Source: Candidatus Methanoperedens sp. (GTDB lineage Archaea > Halobacteriota > Methanosarcinia > Methanosarcinales > Methanoperedenaceae). Taken from it: DNA of 59,749 bases. Positions 26,242-34,044 of this stretch are shown one piece after another. Every line of letters starts with the position of its first letter. Position 1 is the first letter of the stretch. The stretch lies in assembly GCA_027460585.1 (NCBI GenBank), contig JAPZAP010000039.1:1-59749 (forward strand), in the 5' to 3' direction. Under the pieces are notes generated by a model. It saw nothing but the letters and a program-made list of their open reading frames with translations, had not been told where the DNA came from and ran no database searches. The position numbers and the translations under genes are program-made.

Positions 26242-27219
26242 ATGAATTATCCTTACATTGCGACATGGGAAATCACAAAAAAATGTAATTTAAGATGTAT
26301 TCACTGTTTGAATAATTCTTCTGTGTATAACGATTATGGATTAAGAACCGAAGATTGCTATAAAATTATAGATAAGTTGGATGGCATAAAAAATCTAATA
26401 ATTACAGGTGGTGAAGCAATATTAAGAAAAGACATAGAAGAAATCACTTCTTATGCAAGAAACAAATTCGAGAGTCTAATTTTACAAACAAACGGAAAGC
26501 TCATAACAAATGTCACAGATAACTTTTTGCAGAAATTTGATGAAATAGATGTAAGTATTTATGGTGATGTAAAAACAGATAAAATGTTTAAGCGAACAAA
26601 GGATACCAATCTTGAAGAATTTTTTAATAAGATGAATAGAATAGGAGCGAAGTTCATTGTATCTACGGTGCTAACAAGCGTTAATTCTGACCAAATGAAT
26701 TATTTAGCTAATTTTTCTTTAAATAACGGTGCAAAGGGGTTAAGAGTCCAAGATTTTGTGCCCTCAGGAAGGGGACTTCCATATCTATCTATTGATAAAG
26801 TAAAATCTGAAACAATAAAAGACACTCTTAAGGAGAAGTATAATGATTTTGTAATAATTTCATCAGACTATGTATGCGGCGGTGGAAATAACTTTATTGA
26901 GATAAGTTCTAAAGGTAATATTTCTCCCTGCGCTTTTATCGAATCAAATGAAAATATTTTGGAAAAAGACTTACAAGAAATAATTAGTACCTCTCCTGTT
27001 TTTATTCGATTCAATAAGATAAAACACAAAAAACTAAATGTCAAATCCAATAGCATGATGCCCACAATTCGGAAATCGCTCACCACCCAATTATTCCCTT
27101 ATTATTTATTATGCTCAAACAAGGATATGCGGAAGGGGATGCCGAGGTCGATAATGACCAATGCATCATGGGTGAAGTCCCACTTCACGACAACTGAAAA
27201 GTATGCGCGCTGTTCTTGA
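26242..27219 (+). pseudogene. Radical SAM protein, C-terminally truncated
   Basis: 325-aa frame. Residues 1-265 are a radical SAM domain with C15-x3-C19-x2-C22 (ITKKCNLRCIHC), GGEA in the glycine motif and a C-terminal region beginning like a SPASM domain (YVCGGGNNFIEISSKGNISPCAF). After RFNKIKHKKLN (about 27040), where the remaining SPASM cysteines should follow, the sequence changes to an unrelated low-quality tail (from VKSNSMMPTIRKS). The gene thus seems to be cut by a rearrangement. Catalytic residues of the core are intact, so partial activity cannot be excluded. Confidence 0.65.
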
Positions 27220-27605
27220 TAGGGGGTAGGCAGGGATTCACTAGGGAACGACTGCGGGTCATAAGGTACTGGGCTTGTTGTGGAGAGTCCCCAGGGGGTT
27301 CAATTACATGCCAAAAAACAGCATCTTCATCATTTTAATTTTACAACGATGGAATGCGGAGTGCAGAGGGTGCAAATTCGGTTATGTCTTCGTAGGGCAG
27401 ATATTTGCGACTTCGCTGGCATGGAGATGATTGTGAGGTTCTCTCACAACCATCGCTGTTTCTGAGTCCCTTGAAAGGTAAATGGTGATAAAACCCAAAC
27501 ATCTATCATCAATTTATACTGACGAGCCTCATAAACATGATATGGGGGCGATCTCCGCTTGATTGAGGCCGATGCTAACCCAGAAATCGCCCTTAACAGG
27601 CGGAA
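27140..27605 (+). other. Hairpin-rich non-coding region
   Basis: No convincing gene in 27220-27747. Several short perfect inverted repeats lie close together: GGTC/GACC (27146-27159), GTGAAGT-CCC-ACTTCAC (about 27171-27187), TTGTGAG-GTTCT-CTCACAA (27430-27448) and GGGCGAT/ATCGCCC (about 27546-27600). Strand is unknown. It could be a structured RNA or remnant of a mobile intron; I could not find a group II intron domain V. Confidence 0.35.
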
Positions 27606-27747
27606 TAATTCAGAATATCTCTTTATATATAATATAGTTAATTAAATCTATAACTGTTTAAGATAAATTGTTAAGTCCATTAAGGGGCTGAAAAGTTTGT
27701 ATCTATAATATGACCACTATAAATATTGAGAAAACACCGGGATATGG

Positions 27748-28062
27748 TCAAGATAGAATCATGGAAAGAGGGAAAACAGGGCAGGAAAAGAAGGGGAAAA
27801 AGGAACAGGTTAGACGTGGCTTGGGACTAACCTGGCATCCTTCATCATCAGCACAGAATGCCTGGTTCTGACATATCTGACACATCCCGGAGATCAGGAA
27901 CTCCTTCTGGGCAAACTCGGTATCGAATCCCTCGACTTTTCCGCTGCAGTTCATACACACGCGCGCTTTCATCTTAGGGATCTGGTCATGGAATAATATG
28001 TCAGCTGGTTTTTTCTGGACGTTTGATATGTCGGGTACTGGATAGTTACAGTTTTCAGTCAT
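27748..28062 (-). CDS. Small zinc-ribbon protein, 104 aa
   Basis: ATG 28062. Residues 30-75 contain C-x2-C (RVCMNCSGKV) and C-x2-C (SGMCQICQNQAF) separated by about 25 residues with EFLISG between them. This is the arrangement of small zinc-ribbon proteins common on phages and plasmids. The Pro/Phe-rich C-terminal 25 residues look less natural. The promoter (TTTAAATAAT, 27 nt upstream) is shared in sequence with that of the gene at 31976, and translation is probably leaderless. Function unknown. Confidence 0.55.
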   Translation of the reverse strand: MTENCNYPVPDISNVQKKPADILFHDQIPKMKARVCMNCSGKVEGFDTEFAQKEFLISGMCQICQNQAFCADDEGCQVSPKPRLTCSFFPFFSCPVFPLSMILS

Positions 28063-28070
28063 AACAAATC

Positions 28071-28093
28071 GCCTGTGCCAGCATTATTTAAAT
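28071..28093 (-). promoter_or_regulatory. Leaderless promoter, type B copy 1
   Basis: On the plus strand GCCTGTGCCAGCATTATTTAAAT is split as CTGTGCCA plus the TATA element ATTATTTAAAT. The TATA centre is 27 nt before ATG 28062. The same 23-bp arrangement precedes the gene at 31976 (31985-32007). Confidence 0.55.
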
Positions 28094-28332
28094 CCTGTCC
28101 AGGCTTCCGCTGTCGTTGAAGACCGAAGCAGAAGAGGAAGAACAGACGCGCCTGAGCAATAGAAACAGCCAGGCAGCAAAAAAAAAGAGTCAGCCGGGGT
28201 TTCGGCTAACCAACTGATGGTGGAGTGTGTCTCCCAGAATTGCGAATGGCGGGTAACAGTGCTCGCTCCCCTCGTGTTCTGCGAACTGTGGGATATCCTG
28301 ACCAAGCATTTAGTTCCATTTATGATTTTGGC

Positions 28333-28482
28333 TCATTTACTCCCTTCCTTTATGTATTGACTGACAGCTTCAGCAACCAATTCGGTGATTGGACGGCGGG
28401 TCTGCTGTTTCATCTTGTATAGAGCTACCATATCCGATTCTGATATCCTGTTTCCGACCCATGCGTATTTTGGATAACTCAT
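28333..28482 (-). CDS. Ribbon-helix-helix-like small protein A, 49 aa
   Basis: Begins MSYPKYAWVGNRISESDMVA; later residues are RRPITELVAEAVSQYIKEG. A beta strand followed by two helices, with RRPITELVAEAV like the second helix of CopG/Arc-type ribbon-helix-helix DNA-binding proteins. Its ATG overlaps the stop of the upstream 65-aa gene (ATGA), so it is translationally coupled. It has a paralogue of the same length at 30930-31079. Likely an antitoxin-like or autoregulatory DNA-binding protein; the repeated operator upstream of the pair is a candidate target. Confidence 0.6.
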   Translation of the reverse strand: MSYPKYAWVGNRISESDMVALYKMKQQTRRPITELVAEAVSQYIKEGSK

Positions 28483-28676
28483 AGTTGATCACCCGCATCC
28501 CTTAGCTGCTGTTCAAGTTCGTGCATTTCCCGCACATATTCATCCCATATCCTCAATGACTCATGATCGAAGGGACTGGGTATTGGCGCTTCACCCGCAC
28601 GCTTGACAAACTGTTCTCTGATCTTTTCCCGCTCTGATCGAGCAAATGTTTTAAGCGGTTTTGATTCCGTACTCAT
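28479..28676 (-). CDS. 65-aa helical protein, cassette A
   Basis: Start ATG 28676 (MSTESKPLKTFARSEREK), set by GGAGGC 7 nt upstream and by exact length agreement with its paralogue at 31076-31273. Highly charged, with Lys/Arg/Glu-rich helices (REKIREQFVKRAGEAP, then DEYVREMHELEQQLRDAG). No family recognised. It forms an overlapping pair with the 49-aa ribbon-helix-helix-like gene. The pair is duplicated in the element under near-identical promoters. Confidence 0.6.
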   Translation of the reverse strand: MSTESKPLKTFARSEREKIREQFVKRAGEAPIPSPFDHESLRIWDEYVREMHELEQQLRDAGDQL

Positions 28677-28732
28677 AGACACTGCCTCCATTTTAGGCTG
28701 TAAGCGAGTTTGATAATCACAGGATGCCTAAT

Positions 28733-28793
28733 CCTGCGAAAGCTTGCGCTGTTCGAGTTGTATAAACTCACCAAAACCAATTTTATTTAAAAT
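28733..28793 (-). promoter_or_regulatory. Repeated promoter/operator, copy 1
   Basis: In gene direction: TTTTAAATAAAATTGGTTTT (TATA TTTAAATA), then GGTGAG with the inverted repeat GAGTT-TATAC-AACTC, then the imperfect palindrome GCGCAAGCTTTCGC. The same 58-61 bp arrangement occurs at 29932-29989 and 31334-31391. The TATA is about 110 nt before the start codon at 28676. Confidence 0.75.
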
Positions 28794-28864
28794 TCGCCCT
28801 GCTGCTTGTTGGTGTGCGGATCCATTGCTTTATTACTTCAATCTTGACAGTATCGAGGTGAGTT

Positions 28865-28984
28865 ATGTCAATTCAAGAAATGGTCTACGCACAGGTTGCC
28901 CTCTTCAATAAAGATAAAGAGGGTACTGCGGATTTCCAAGGCGAAAGCTGGTCATATATCCTGCGCGATACTGAAAACAATTGA
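28865..28984 (+). CDS. Small hypothetical protein, 39 aa
   Basis: Starts MSIQEMVYAQVALFNKDKEG and ends YILRDTENN. GAGGTG lies 4 nt before the ATG. No family recognised. It is oriented against its neighbours, and its 5' region is back-to-back with promoter copy 1. Confidence 0.35.
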   Translation: MSIQEMVYAQVALFNKDKEGTADFQGESWSYILRDTENN

Positions 28985-29006
28985 TGATAAGAAAAGAAGA
29001 GAGGTG

Positions 29007-29897
29007 TCATAGACCTCTCTTGAACTTATCAAACCAGAACTTGACAGACGATGGACCGCTATTGAACTGCTTGGCGGTTTTTCTTAAACTGAGACCTTTC
29101 TGGAAAGCTTCTCGCAGGTTCTCCCTGTCAACTTCACTGAACGTCCTGTGGTGTTTCATTGGGCTGTCATCGGCAATTCTACGAACAGTGGTCTTCGAAT
29201 GTCCTGTCAGCTTTGCGATCTCAGCGCAGGTCTTTCCTTCAGAAAACATCCCCTTCAATTTAGTTTTCTCATCTTCAGAAAGTCTCACGAATTTTCTATC
29301 AGAAAGATTCTTTCCCGTTGCTTCCACGATCACTCTTCTGACAACTGAGTGATGCCTATTCAACAGTCGTCCAATCTTAGTGGTAGACTTTCCCTGGCTA
29401 TACAATTCCAGAACAGTGGATATTTCAGGCGCTGTGATCTGCAACTGGTCACATCTTCGAGGGATGTTGGTTTCAAGGACTCTCATTGACCGATATATCT
29501 GAGAGTCCGCGCAATCATATTTGACCTGGATATCTTTCACCGGAATACCTGCAGCATAATCTGCAACTATGTTTGCGCGATCCTCCATATTCAGTCTATG
29601 AAATTTTCTAACGGTTGGTCGGTCGAGTCCCATTACTTTCCATTTAATCAATAGGCTTGCATATTGCGCTTTAGAGCCTGGTTGTCTTAGTATCATCGTA
29701 AATGGATTACCTCCAGCTTTCGTCATACCTGCAACTCTCCTGGCTTGAGAATAAGTCAATGATGACCTATCATCCAACGGACTGCAATGTTGGATGTCGG
29801 ACCATGATGCTTGATAAACATCACCGAATTGGTCGAAAAGTTCTTCTTGCGGTTCTGCGTAGACTACGCTCGTATATGTTGGTATGTGTTTGTACAT
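29007..29897 (-). CDS. Multi-HTH DNA-binding protein, 296 aa
   Basis: Start ATG 29897 (MYKHIPTYTS) chosen because GAGGTAG lies 2-7 nt upstream and the longer frame would translate the promoter repeat. It contains at least three helix-turn-helix segments of the resolvase/Hin or transposase type: MTKAGGN/ NMEDRANIVADYAAGIPVKD, YSQGKSTTKIGRLLNRHHSV, and FSEGKTCAEIAKLTGHSKTT, with a last one FQKGLSLRKTAKQFN. No catalytic residues seen. Probably a regulator or a segregation/partition-like DNA binder of the element. It is driven by promoter copy 2. Confidence 0.6.
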   Translation of the reverse strand: MYKHIPTYTSVVYAEPQEELFDQFGDVYQASWSDIQHCSPLDDRSSLTYSQARRVAGMTKAGGNPFTMILRQPGSKAQYASLLIKWKVMGLDRPTVRKFHRLNMEDRANIVADYAAGIPVKDIQVKYDCADSQIYRSMRVLETNIPRRCDQLQITAPEISTVLELYSQGKSTTKIGRLLNRHHSVVRRVIVEATGKNLSDRKFVRLSEDEKTKLKGMFSEGKTCAEIAKLTGHSKTTVRRIADDSPMKHHRTFSEVDRENLREAFQKGLSLRKTAKQFNSGPSSVKFWFDKFKRGL

Positions 29898-29931
29898 ATC
29901 TACCTCGTTTGGCGATCGCATGACTCTGAAT

Positions 29932-29989
29932 CCTGCGATTGCTTGCGCTTTTGAGTATTTTAACTCACCAAAACCAACTTTATTTAAAA
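29932..29989 (-). promoter_or_regulatory. Repeated promoter/operator, copy 2
   Basis: Same elements as copy 1: TATA TTTAAATAAAG, GGTGAG, GAGTT-AAAAT-ACTC and GCGCAAGCAATCGC, in the same order and spacing. The TATA is about 88 nt before ATG 29897. Confidence 0.75.
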
Positions 29990-30929
29990 ACGAGGTGTCC
30001 ACTGCTCCCGCCGCAACAGCGGCGCGCTATCCATCCGCAGATGGCGCAACACAAGCTGACCAATGGGTCTGGGTAAAACCCAGCGCTCGTCTTGTGGTGT
30101 GTGAATATGGAGTGCCAGGAACAAGAAATCGTTTTCTATTGCTTGATTTCAGGGATACGAACACCTTAACCGCTATGGAATAATGCCCTATAAATTAAAA
30201 TAAGACGTGCTTATAAAAATAAATCTCCTTTTTTCTCGTCAGGACTTGAGCAGGGAGACATATCTTCACAGCGCATGCGGCGATAGCATGAAAACCTGCC
30301 GTCAAAAGATGGTGCACTGCCCCTGCAAAGTGAAACACCTTTGATTCGTTAACACTCTGCTACCTGGGGCGCGCCAGATATAAGCGATAAGACCCGGTAG
30401 ATTTCGGTTGAAGCTAGAGGGTTACTGAATTAACCTTAATACTGCCAGGTCATAAACATTCATTCAATTTTTAAAAATATATACTTATCTTTTTCAACAT
30501 TATAATTCGTTATATTTCCAGTGGAAATCAGAGGGTTGATCAATAGCCAATTTCTGTATCCACATACAACAGATCATCAGTTCAACTATACAGGACAATA
30601 TCGCATGCTTCGCATATACCCATCATTTTTTTACAGTTAAGCCAAAGAATTTCGATATGGGGCACGATCAGGCAGTAGGTAAGTACGAGCGCATAACACA
30701 GCTGTTCCTTGCATCAATGACATACTTTTATTTTATTTCCAGTCCAGTAATTCATAGCAAATCTTGCAAGGGGAATGCTCTTAGCCAGACTTATAGAAAA
30801 GTAAAAGTACACATGACACCTTCTTTTCTTGATTTATATAGAGGTGGCCTAAACTAATAGAGATACCATGATGTTACCTGTTTCTACACAGGCTTCGTGG
30901 TGATATCTCAATATACTCTGGAAGTGGGA
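29990..30929. other. 940-bp gap, no convincing gene
   Basis: The largest gap of the element. A plus-strand frame ending near 30183 (WVWVKPSARLVVCEYG) has no start with a ribosome site. The stretch 30460-30520 is very AT-rich (AATTTTTAAAAATATATAC) and may contain promoters. Nothing else seen. Confidence 0.3.
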
Positions 30930-31079
30930 TCATTTTCCCACCTCTTTGACATATCGACTGACAGCTTCAGCAACCATCGCTGTTATCGGTCGCCTGGACT
31001 TCGTTTTGATTCGATACAGAGCAGCCATATCTTCTTCGGATATCTTGTTGCCAACCCAGGTATAACGAGTATAGCTCAT
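30930..31079 (-). CDS. Ribbon-helix-helix-like small protein B, 49 aa
   Basis: Paralogue of the 28333-28482 protein with the same length: MSYTRYTWVGNKISEEDMAA, later RRPITAMVAEAVSRYVKEVG. Its ATG overlaps the stop of the preceding 65-aa gene (ATGA). The last codons lie in a short inverted repeat (GTGGGA/TCCCAC) that may help termination. Likely DNA-binding, as argued for copy A. Confidence 0.6.
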   Translation of the reverse strand: MSYTRYTWVGNKISEEDMAALYRIKTKSRRPITAMVAEAVSRYVKEVGK

Positions 31080-31273
31080 AGATGCTCACCTGCATCATGC
31101 AACTGCCTTTCTATTTCCCGCATTTCGTCAACATAGTCCCACCAGGCTTCCATTGATGACGGATCAAGCGGACTGACAACAGGCGCTTCAGATGCACGCT
31201 TAATAAAATGTTCTCTAATCTTTTCCCGCTCTGATCGAGCGAATGGTTTAAGTGGTTTTGATTCTGTATTCAT
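31076..31273 (-). CDS. 65-aa helical protein, cassette B
   Basis: Paralogue of the 28479-28676 gene: MNTESKPLKPFARSEREKIR in the N-terminus, WWDYVDEMREIERQLHDAG near the end. The ribosome site GGAGGC is identical in position to that of copy A. The N-terminal and C-terminal helices are conserved while the centre (PVVSPLDPSSM) differs, which fits old duplication with selection. Coupled to the 49-aa gene that follows. Confidence 0.6.
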   Translation of the reverse strand: MNTESKPLKPFARSEREKIREHFIKRASEAPVVSPLDPSSMEAWWDYVDEMREIERQLHDAGEHL

Positions 31274-31333
31274 AGATACTGCCTCCGATTAAGGCGGTAA
31301 AGCGCACTTTTGGCACTCGCGGGATTCGACCTC

Positions 31334-31391
31334 CCTGCGAATGCTTGCGCTTTTGAGTTTTATAACTCACTAAAACCAATTTTATTTAAAA
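31334..31391 (-). promoter_or_regulatory. Repeated promoter/operator, copy 3
   Basis: TATA TTTAAATAAAATTGG, then GTGAG with GAGTT-ATAA-AACTC and GCGCAAGCATTCGC, matching copies 1 and 2. The TATA is about 110 nt before ATG 31273, as in copy 1. Confidence 0.75.
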
Positions 31392-31586
31392 TCCGTGCTC
31401 ACGCATCTCGAAAATCAAAGATCAGCCGACTATTTATAGAAACCAGCAACTCAAGTTAAAAATGAAAACAACACCCAGCCATTTCTTCACAAATAGAGGT
31501 CGGATAAGGCCTTATACCTCCTTTTCTGCCGCTGGAACTTCGCTATCTGGTGATCCATCACACATTTCAATGCGCGTCGAGTCTTT

Positions 31587-31976
31587 TCATCGACTGATGG
31601 GATATGATACTCCCCATAAACCATCAATGGAGTCAGAACACGGAGTGGAGGAGACGCACTTCGTAAGGATGCCGCTGCTGCTGGCATGCTGATCGCGTGA
31701 TTTAGACGATTGCCTTCCATGTCCCCAGGAACGAAAGACGCTTGCAACCTGGCAGTATGTCATCTGAGTATCGTAATTCACCCAACAGGTTTCATGATGA
31801 ATAATTGCGCATATTTCATCAATGCTGTAGCCGCAGAATTTCAAGAAGCCTGTGAGCCAGAGTCGGGAGTAATGTTCAGGATCTTCAGAGTGTAGAATGT
31901 TGTAGAGTTCCTGCCTTTTCTCAAAAGAGATCACCTTCGAGAGGTCTGCATCGGTTTTAGATGATGATATATCCAT
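31587..31976 (-). CDS. Possible primase-C-terminal-like protein, frame uncertain
   Basis: 129-aa frame from ATG 31976, leaderless by its TATA at 31998-32007. Residues 30-80 (HYSRLWLTGFLKFCGYSIDE ... YDTQMTYCQVASVF) resemble the helical C-terminal region of primase large subunits and PriCT-type domains. After VASVFR the frame becomes Ser-rich and ends soon. An overlapping frame (31487-31747) continues for 86 codons with a more protein-like end (MVYGEYHIPSVDEKTRRALK). A frameshift near 31740 may therefore have split one gene. Low certainty of function. Confidence 0.4.
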   Translation of the reverse strand: MDISSSKTDADLSKVISFEKRQELYNILHSEDPEHYSRLWLTGFLKFCGYSIDEICAIIHHETCWVNYDTQMTYCQVASVFRSWGHGRQSSKSRDQHASSSGILTKCVSSTPCSDSIDGLWGVSYPISR

Positions 31977-31984
31977 AATGATTC

Positions 31985-32007
31985 GTCTGTGCCAATTTTA
32001 TTTAAAT
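31985..32007 (-). promoter_or_regulatory. Leaderless promoter, type B copy 2
   Basis: Plus strand CTGTGCCA followed by ATTTTATTTAAAT, aligned without gaps to 28071-28093. The TATA centre is 27 nt before ATG 31976. The TATA context ATTTTATTTAAA is also shared with the three longer repeated promoters. Confidence 0.55.
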
Positions 32008-32214
32008 TTCATACAAAATCCTCAGATACACACCAGAACAGCGATACCCCATTTCTTCACCAATATAACCCTGGCAGCGACCAACAGGACACGATCAGGA
32101 GCGGTGTCTTGAAAAGCGCCTGCAGCGATAACCCGGAGCAGAAATAGTGTGGGTTCGGGCAGCAGCCCGAAAGCCTGCCACTGCAGGCGTCCCGCACGCC
32201 GCAACAGCGGCTAA

Positions 32215-32364
32215 TCATAGATGCATAAAGTCATAGACTAGGGCAGGCTCAAAATCAATATCCCCCGCTGCCCCATGAATAGTAACCCACTGCCCCCTCA
32301 TCTCAATATACACGCGCGCCCAGGAATAGTGAACAACTTCAACCGGAGGAAGCGATAGGATCAC
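32215..32364 (-). CDS. Small hypothetical protein, 49 aa
   Basis: GTG start at 32364; sequence contains HYSWARVYIEMRGQWVTIHG and ends PALVYDFMHL. AGGTT lies about 7 nt upstream of the start, weak support. Amphipathic beta pattern, no family recognised. Confidence 0.35.
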   Translation of the reverse strand: MILSLPPVEVVHYSWARVYIEMRGQWVTIHGAAGDIDFEPALVYDFMHL

Positions 32365-32438
32365 CGTTGCAACCTATCGCCAGCAGGCGCGCCGTTGAAG
32401 AAGAAAATTGGGGTTATGGAAAGCTCCGGGGTGTAAAC

Positions 32439-33686
32439 ATGCGCTGCAACCATATAAGCAACAGGACACTACGACAATCTGCAGAATTTTCACATGAATC
32501 TATAGAGGAAAGACAAAACATTATTATAAGAAGAAACAAACTGGCTAACAAAATGTTGAAGAAAATTGGAAGAAACGATCCATGCCCATGCGGTTCTGGT
32601 ATAAAATATAAACGATGTTGTTTAAATAACAAAAGCGTCACCATAAATAAAACTACTTCTAAATCTGAAGGGCCAGTTGTCAGTCGGTTAGCGATAATGA
32701 GATTTGAACAGAAATTAACCGACAATCCCAAACAATTGGAAAATGTGACTAAAGAAACTGAAAAATATTTCAATAGAACGGATATAAGTTTCAAAGATTT
32801 CATTCTCCAGAACTGGAATCTAAATAAAGTAAGAAAGATGAGCACTTCAGAAATAATTGAAAAATTACAATCCCTGCATATCGATTTTGAAATAGAACAA
32901 TTCAAAGAACAGGCTCAAGATTATATCTCTGCAATTCAGTTATCTGAGGATCTCTATTATACGCAGAATTTTCATGCTAAAGTTCAGGATGAAGATTTCA
33001 TATGGTTAGCAATAATCGAATTATGGAACCGGATAATTCCGGAAAGATGCAATATGGAAATGATTGATGACCTTATGCAAGAAGGTTATGAAGATATTGG
33101 GAAAAACAATTACAGGGATGGAATGGAAAAGTGGGAAAAAGCGTGGAATATGATAAGAATAATTGTTCCTTCGAATCTAAAATCCATTAGGGCAGCCGAT
33201 GAATTCATTCCTCATCTAACACAAAGTATCTTTAATTGGTGCCAGGATTTTGAAATGGAATCAGGTAACGCAGGGTCGGAAGATGGCTCTTTTTACGTAA
33301 AGAGGATAAAATACTGTCAGGATTTTTGCCGAACTTTTCCTAGTTCAGATGAGTCGATAATCCATAACATGCTCAAAGCAGAAGCAGAATCATATGCTGC
33401 TCTGGGTGATATTGAAACCGCAGATAAATTGTTCCAGGAATTGACAACGAAGTTTCCAGACAATGTTTGGGGTTATATCGGCTGGGGAGATATGTATCGT
33501 TACTTGAAACCTGACAGCAGGATTTCAGGGAACTATGATAAGGCTGAGGAAAAATATCGATTGGGGCTTGCCAGATGTAATACCGAAATAGATGTAATCA
33601 ATGAAAGATTAGACGATCTTGAAAAAAAGGAGGCTCTGTACCCTGGAGATGGTAGGCCACAGTGCTTACTGAGAGTGAATGACTGA
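32439..33686 (+). CDS. SEC-C motif protein with TPR-like region
   Basis: 415 aa from ATG 32439; the true start may be ATG 32553, which would place the motif at the very N-terminus. It contains the SEC-C zinc motif IGRNDPCPCGSGIKYKRCCL (C-x-C-x8-C-C), as at the end of SecA and in many stand-alone proteins. The rest is helical and ends with two TPR-like repeats (AEAESYAALGDIETADKLFQ and GWGDMYRYL ... YDKAEEKYRLGLA). SEC-C/TPR proteins are of uncertain function, often in defence or stress islands. Its 5' region overlaps the start of a small minus-strand gene. Confidence 0.6.
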   Translation: MRCNHISNRTLRQSAEFSHESIEERQNIIIRRNKLANKMLKKIGRNDPCPCGSGIKYKRCCLNNKSVTINKTTSKSEGPVVSRLAIMRFEQKLTDNPKQLENVTKETEKYFNRTDISFKDFILQNWNLNKVRKMSTSEIIEKLQSLHIDFEIEQFKEQAQDYISAIQLSEDLYYTQNFHAKVQDEDFIWLAIIELWNRIIPERCNMEMIDDLMQEGYEDIGKNNYRDGMEKWEKAWNMIRIIVPSNLKSIRAADEFIPHLTQSIFNWCQDFEMESGNAGSEDGSFYVKRIKYCQDFCRTFPSSDESIIHNMLKAEAESYAALGDIETADKLFQELTTKFPDNVWGYIGWGDMYRYLKPDSRISGNYDKAEEKYRLGLARCNTEIDVINERLDDLEKKEALYPGDGRPQCLLRVND

Positions 33687-33876
33687 GTTTCGCGGAAGAG
33701 TTTTGCATCCGGTGAAAGCTGAGTCTCAACAGAAATTTTATCTTTTTGGTTTTTCTGGGCGTGGTCTAGTAGGGAGTTCTGCTGTCCATTTAGATTCTGA
33801 TATAGCGATGGAGGCCGATATCAAGAAAATTGGCTTAAAAGCTGATGAGGTTCTAAGCATAGCGTTTTTTATTTGA
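33679..33876 (+). CDS. Doubtful 65-aa frame
   Basis: Its ATG overlaps the stop of the SEC-C gene (ATGACTGA), which could mean coupling, but the sequence (MTEFRGRVLHPVKAESQQKF) resembles no family. The remaining 33877-34012 region is AT-rich and empty. Confidence 0.2.
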   Translation: MTEFRGRVLHPVKAESQQKFYLFGFSGRGLVGSSAVHLDSDIAMEADIKKIGLKADEVLSIAFFI

Positions 33877-34012
33877 ATCCTGGATTGTAACACCTGCATC
33901 AATGTGACTATTGTTTACAGCTTTCAACTAGGTAGGTAGTCATTGATCTACTTTTATACTACTTTATCATATCAAATAGAAATATATCAGATTATTGCTT
34001 GCTAAAGTATAC

Positions 34013-34021
34013 TTTTAAATA
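34013..34021 (+). promoter_or_regulatory. TATA box, leaderless promoter
   Basis: TTTTAAATA centred 28 nt before ATG 34045; no ribosome site precedes the ATG. Confidence 0.5.
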
Positions 34022-34044
34022 CTTTATCGCCTATATCTGGGTGT

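Noticed and set aside
27140-27605. Group II intron or CRISPR-like array
   Set aside because: No domain V-like hairpin, no reverse transcriptase and no regularly spaced repeats were found.
29884-30183. Plus-strand 99-codon frame with WVWVKPSARLVV
   Set aside because: It starts antisense to the HTH gene and promoter copy 2, and has no ribosome site; only its end looks protein-like.
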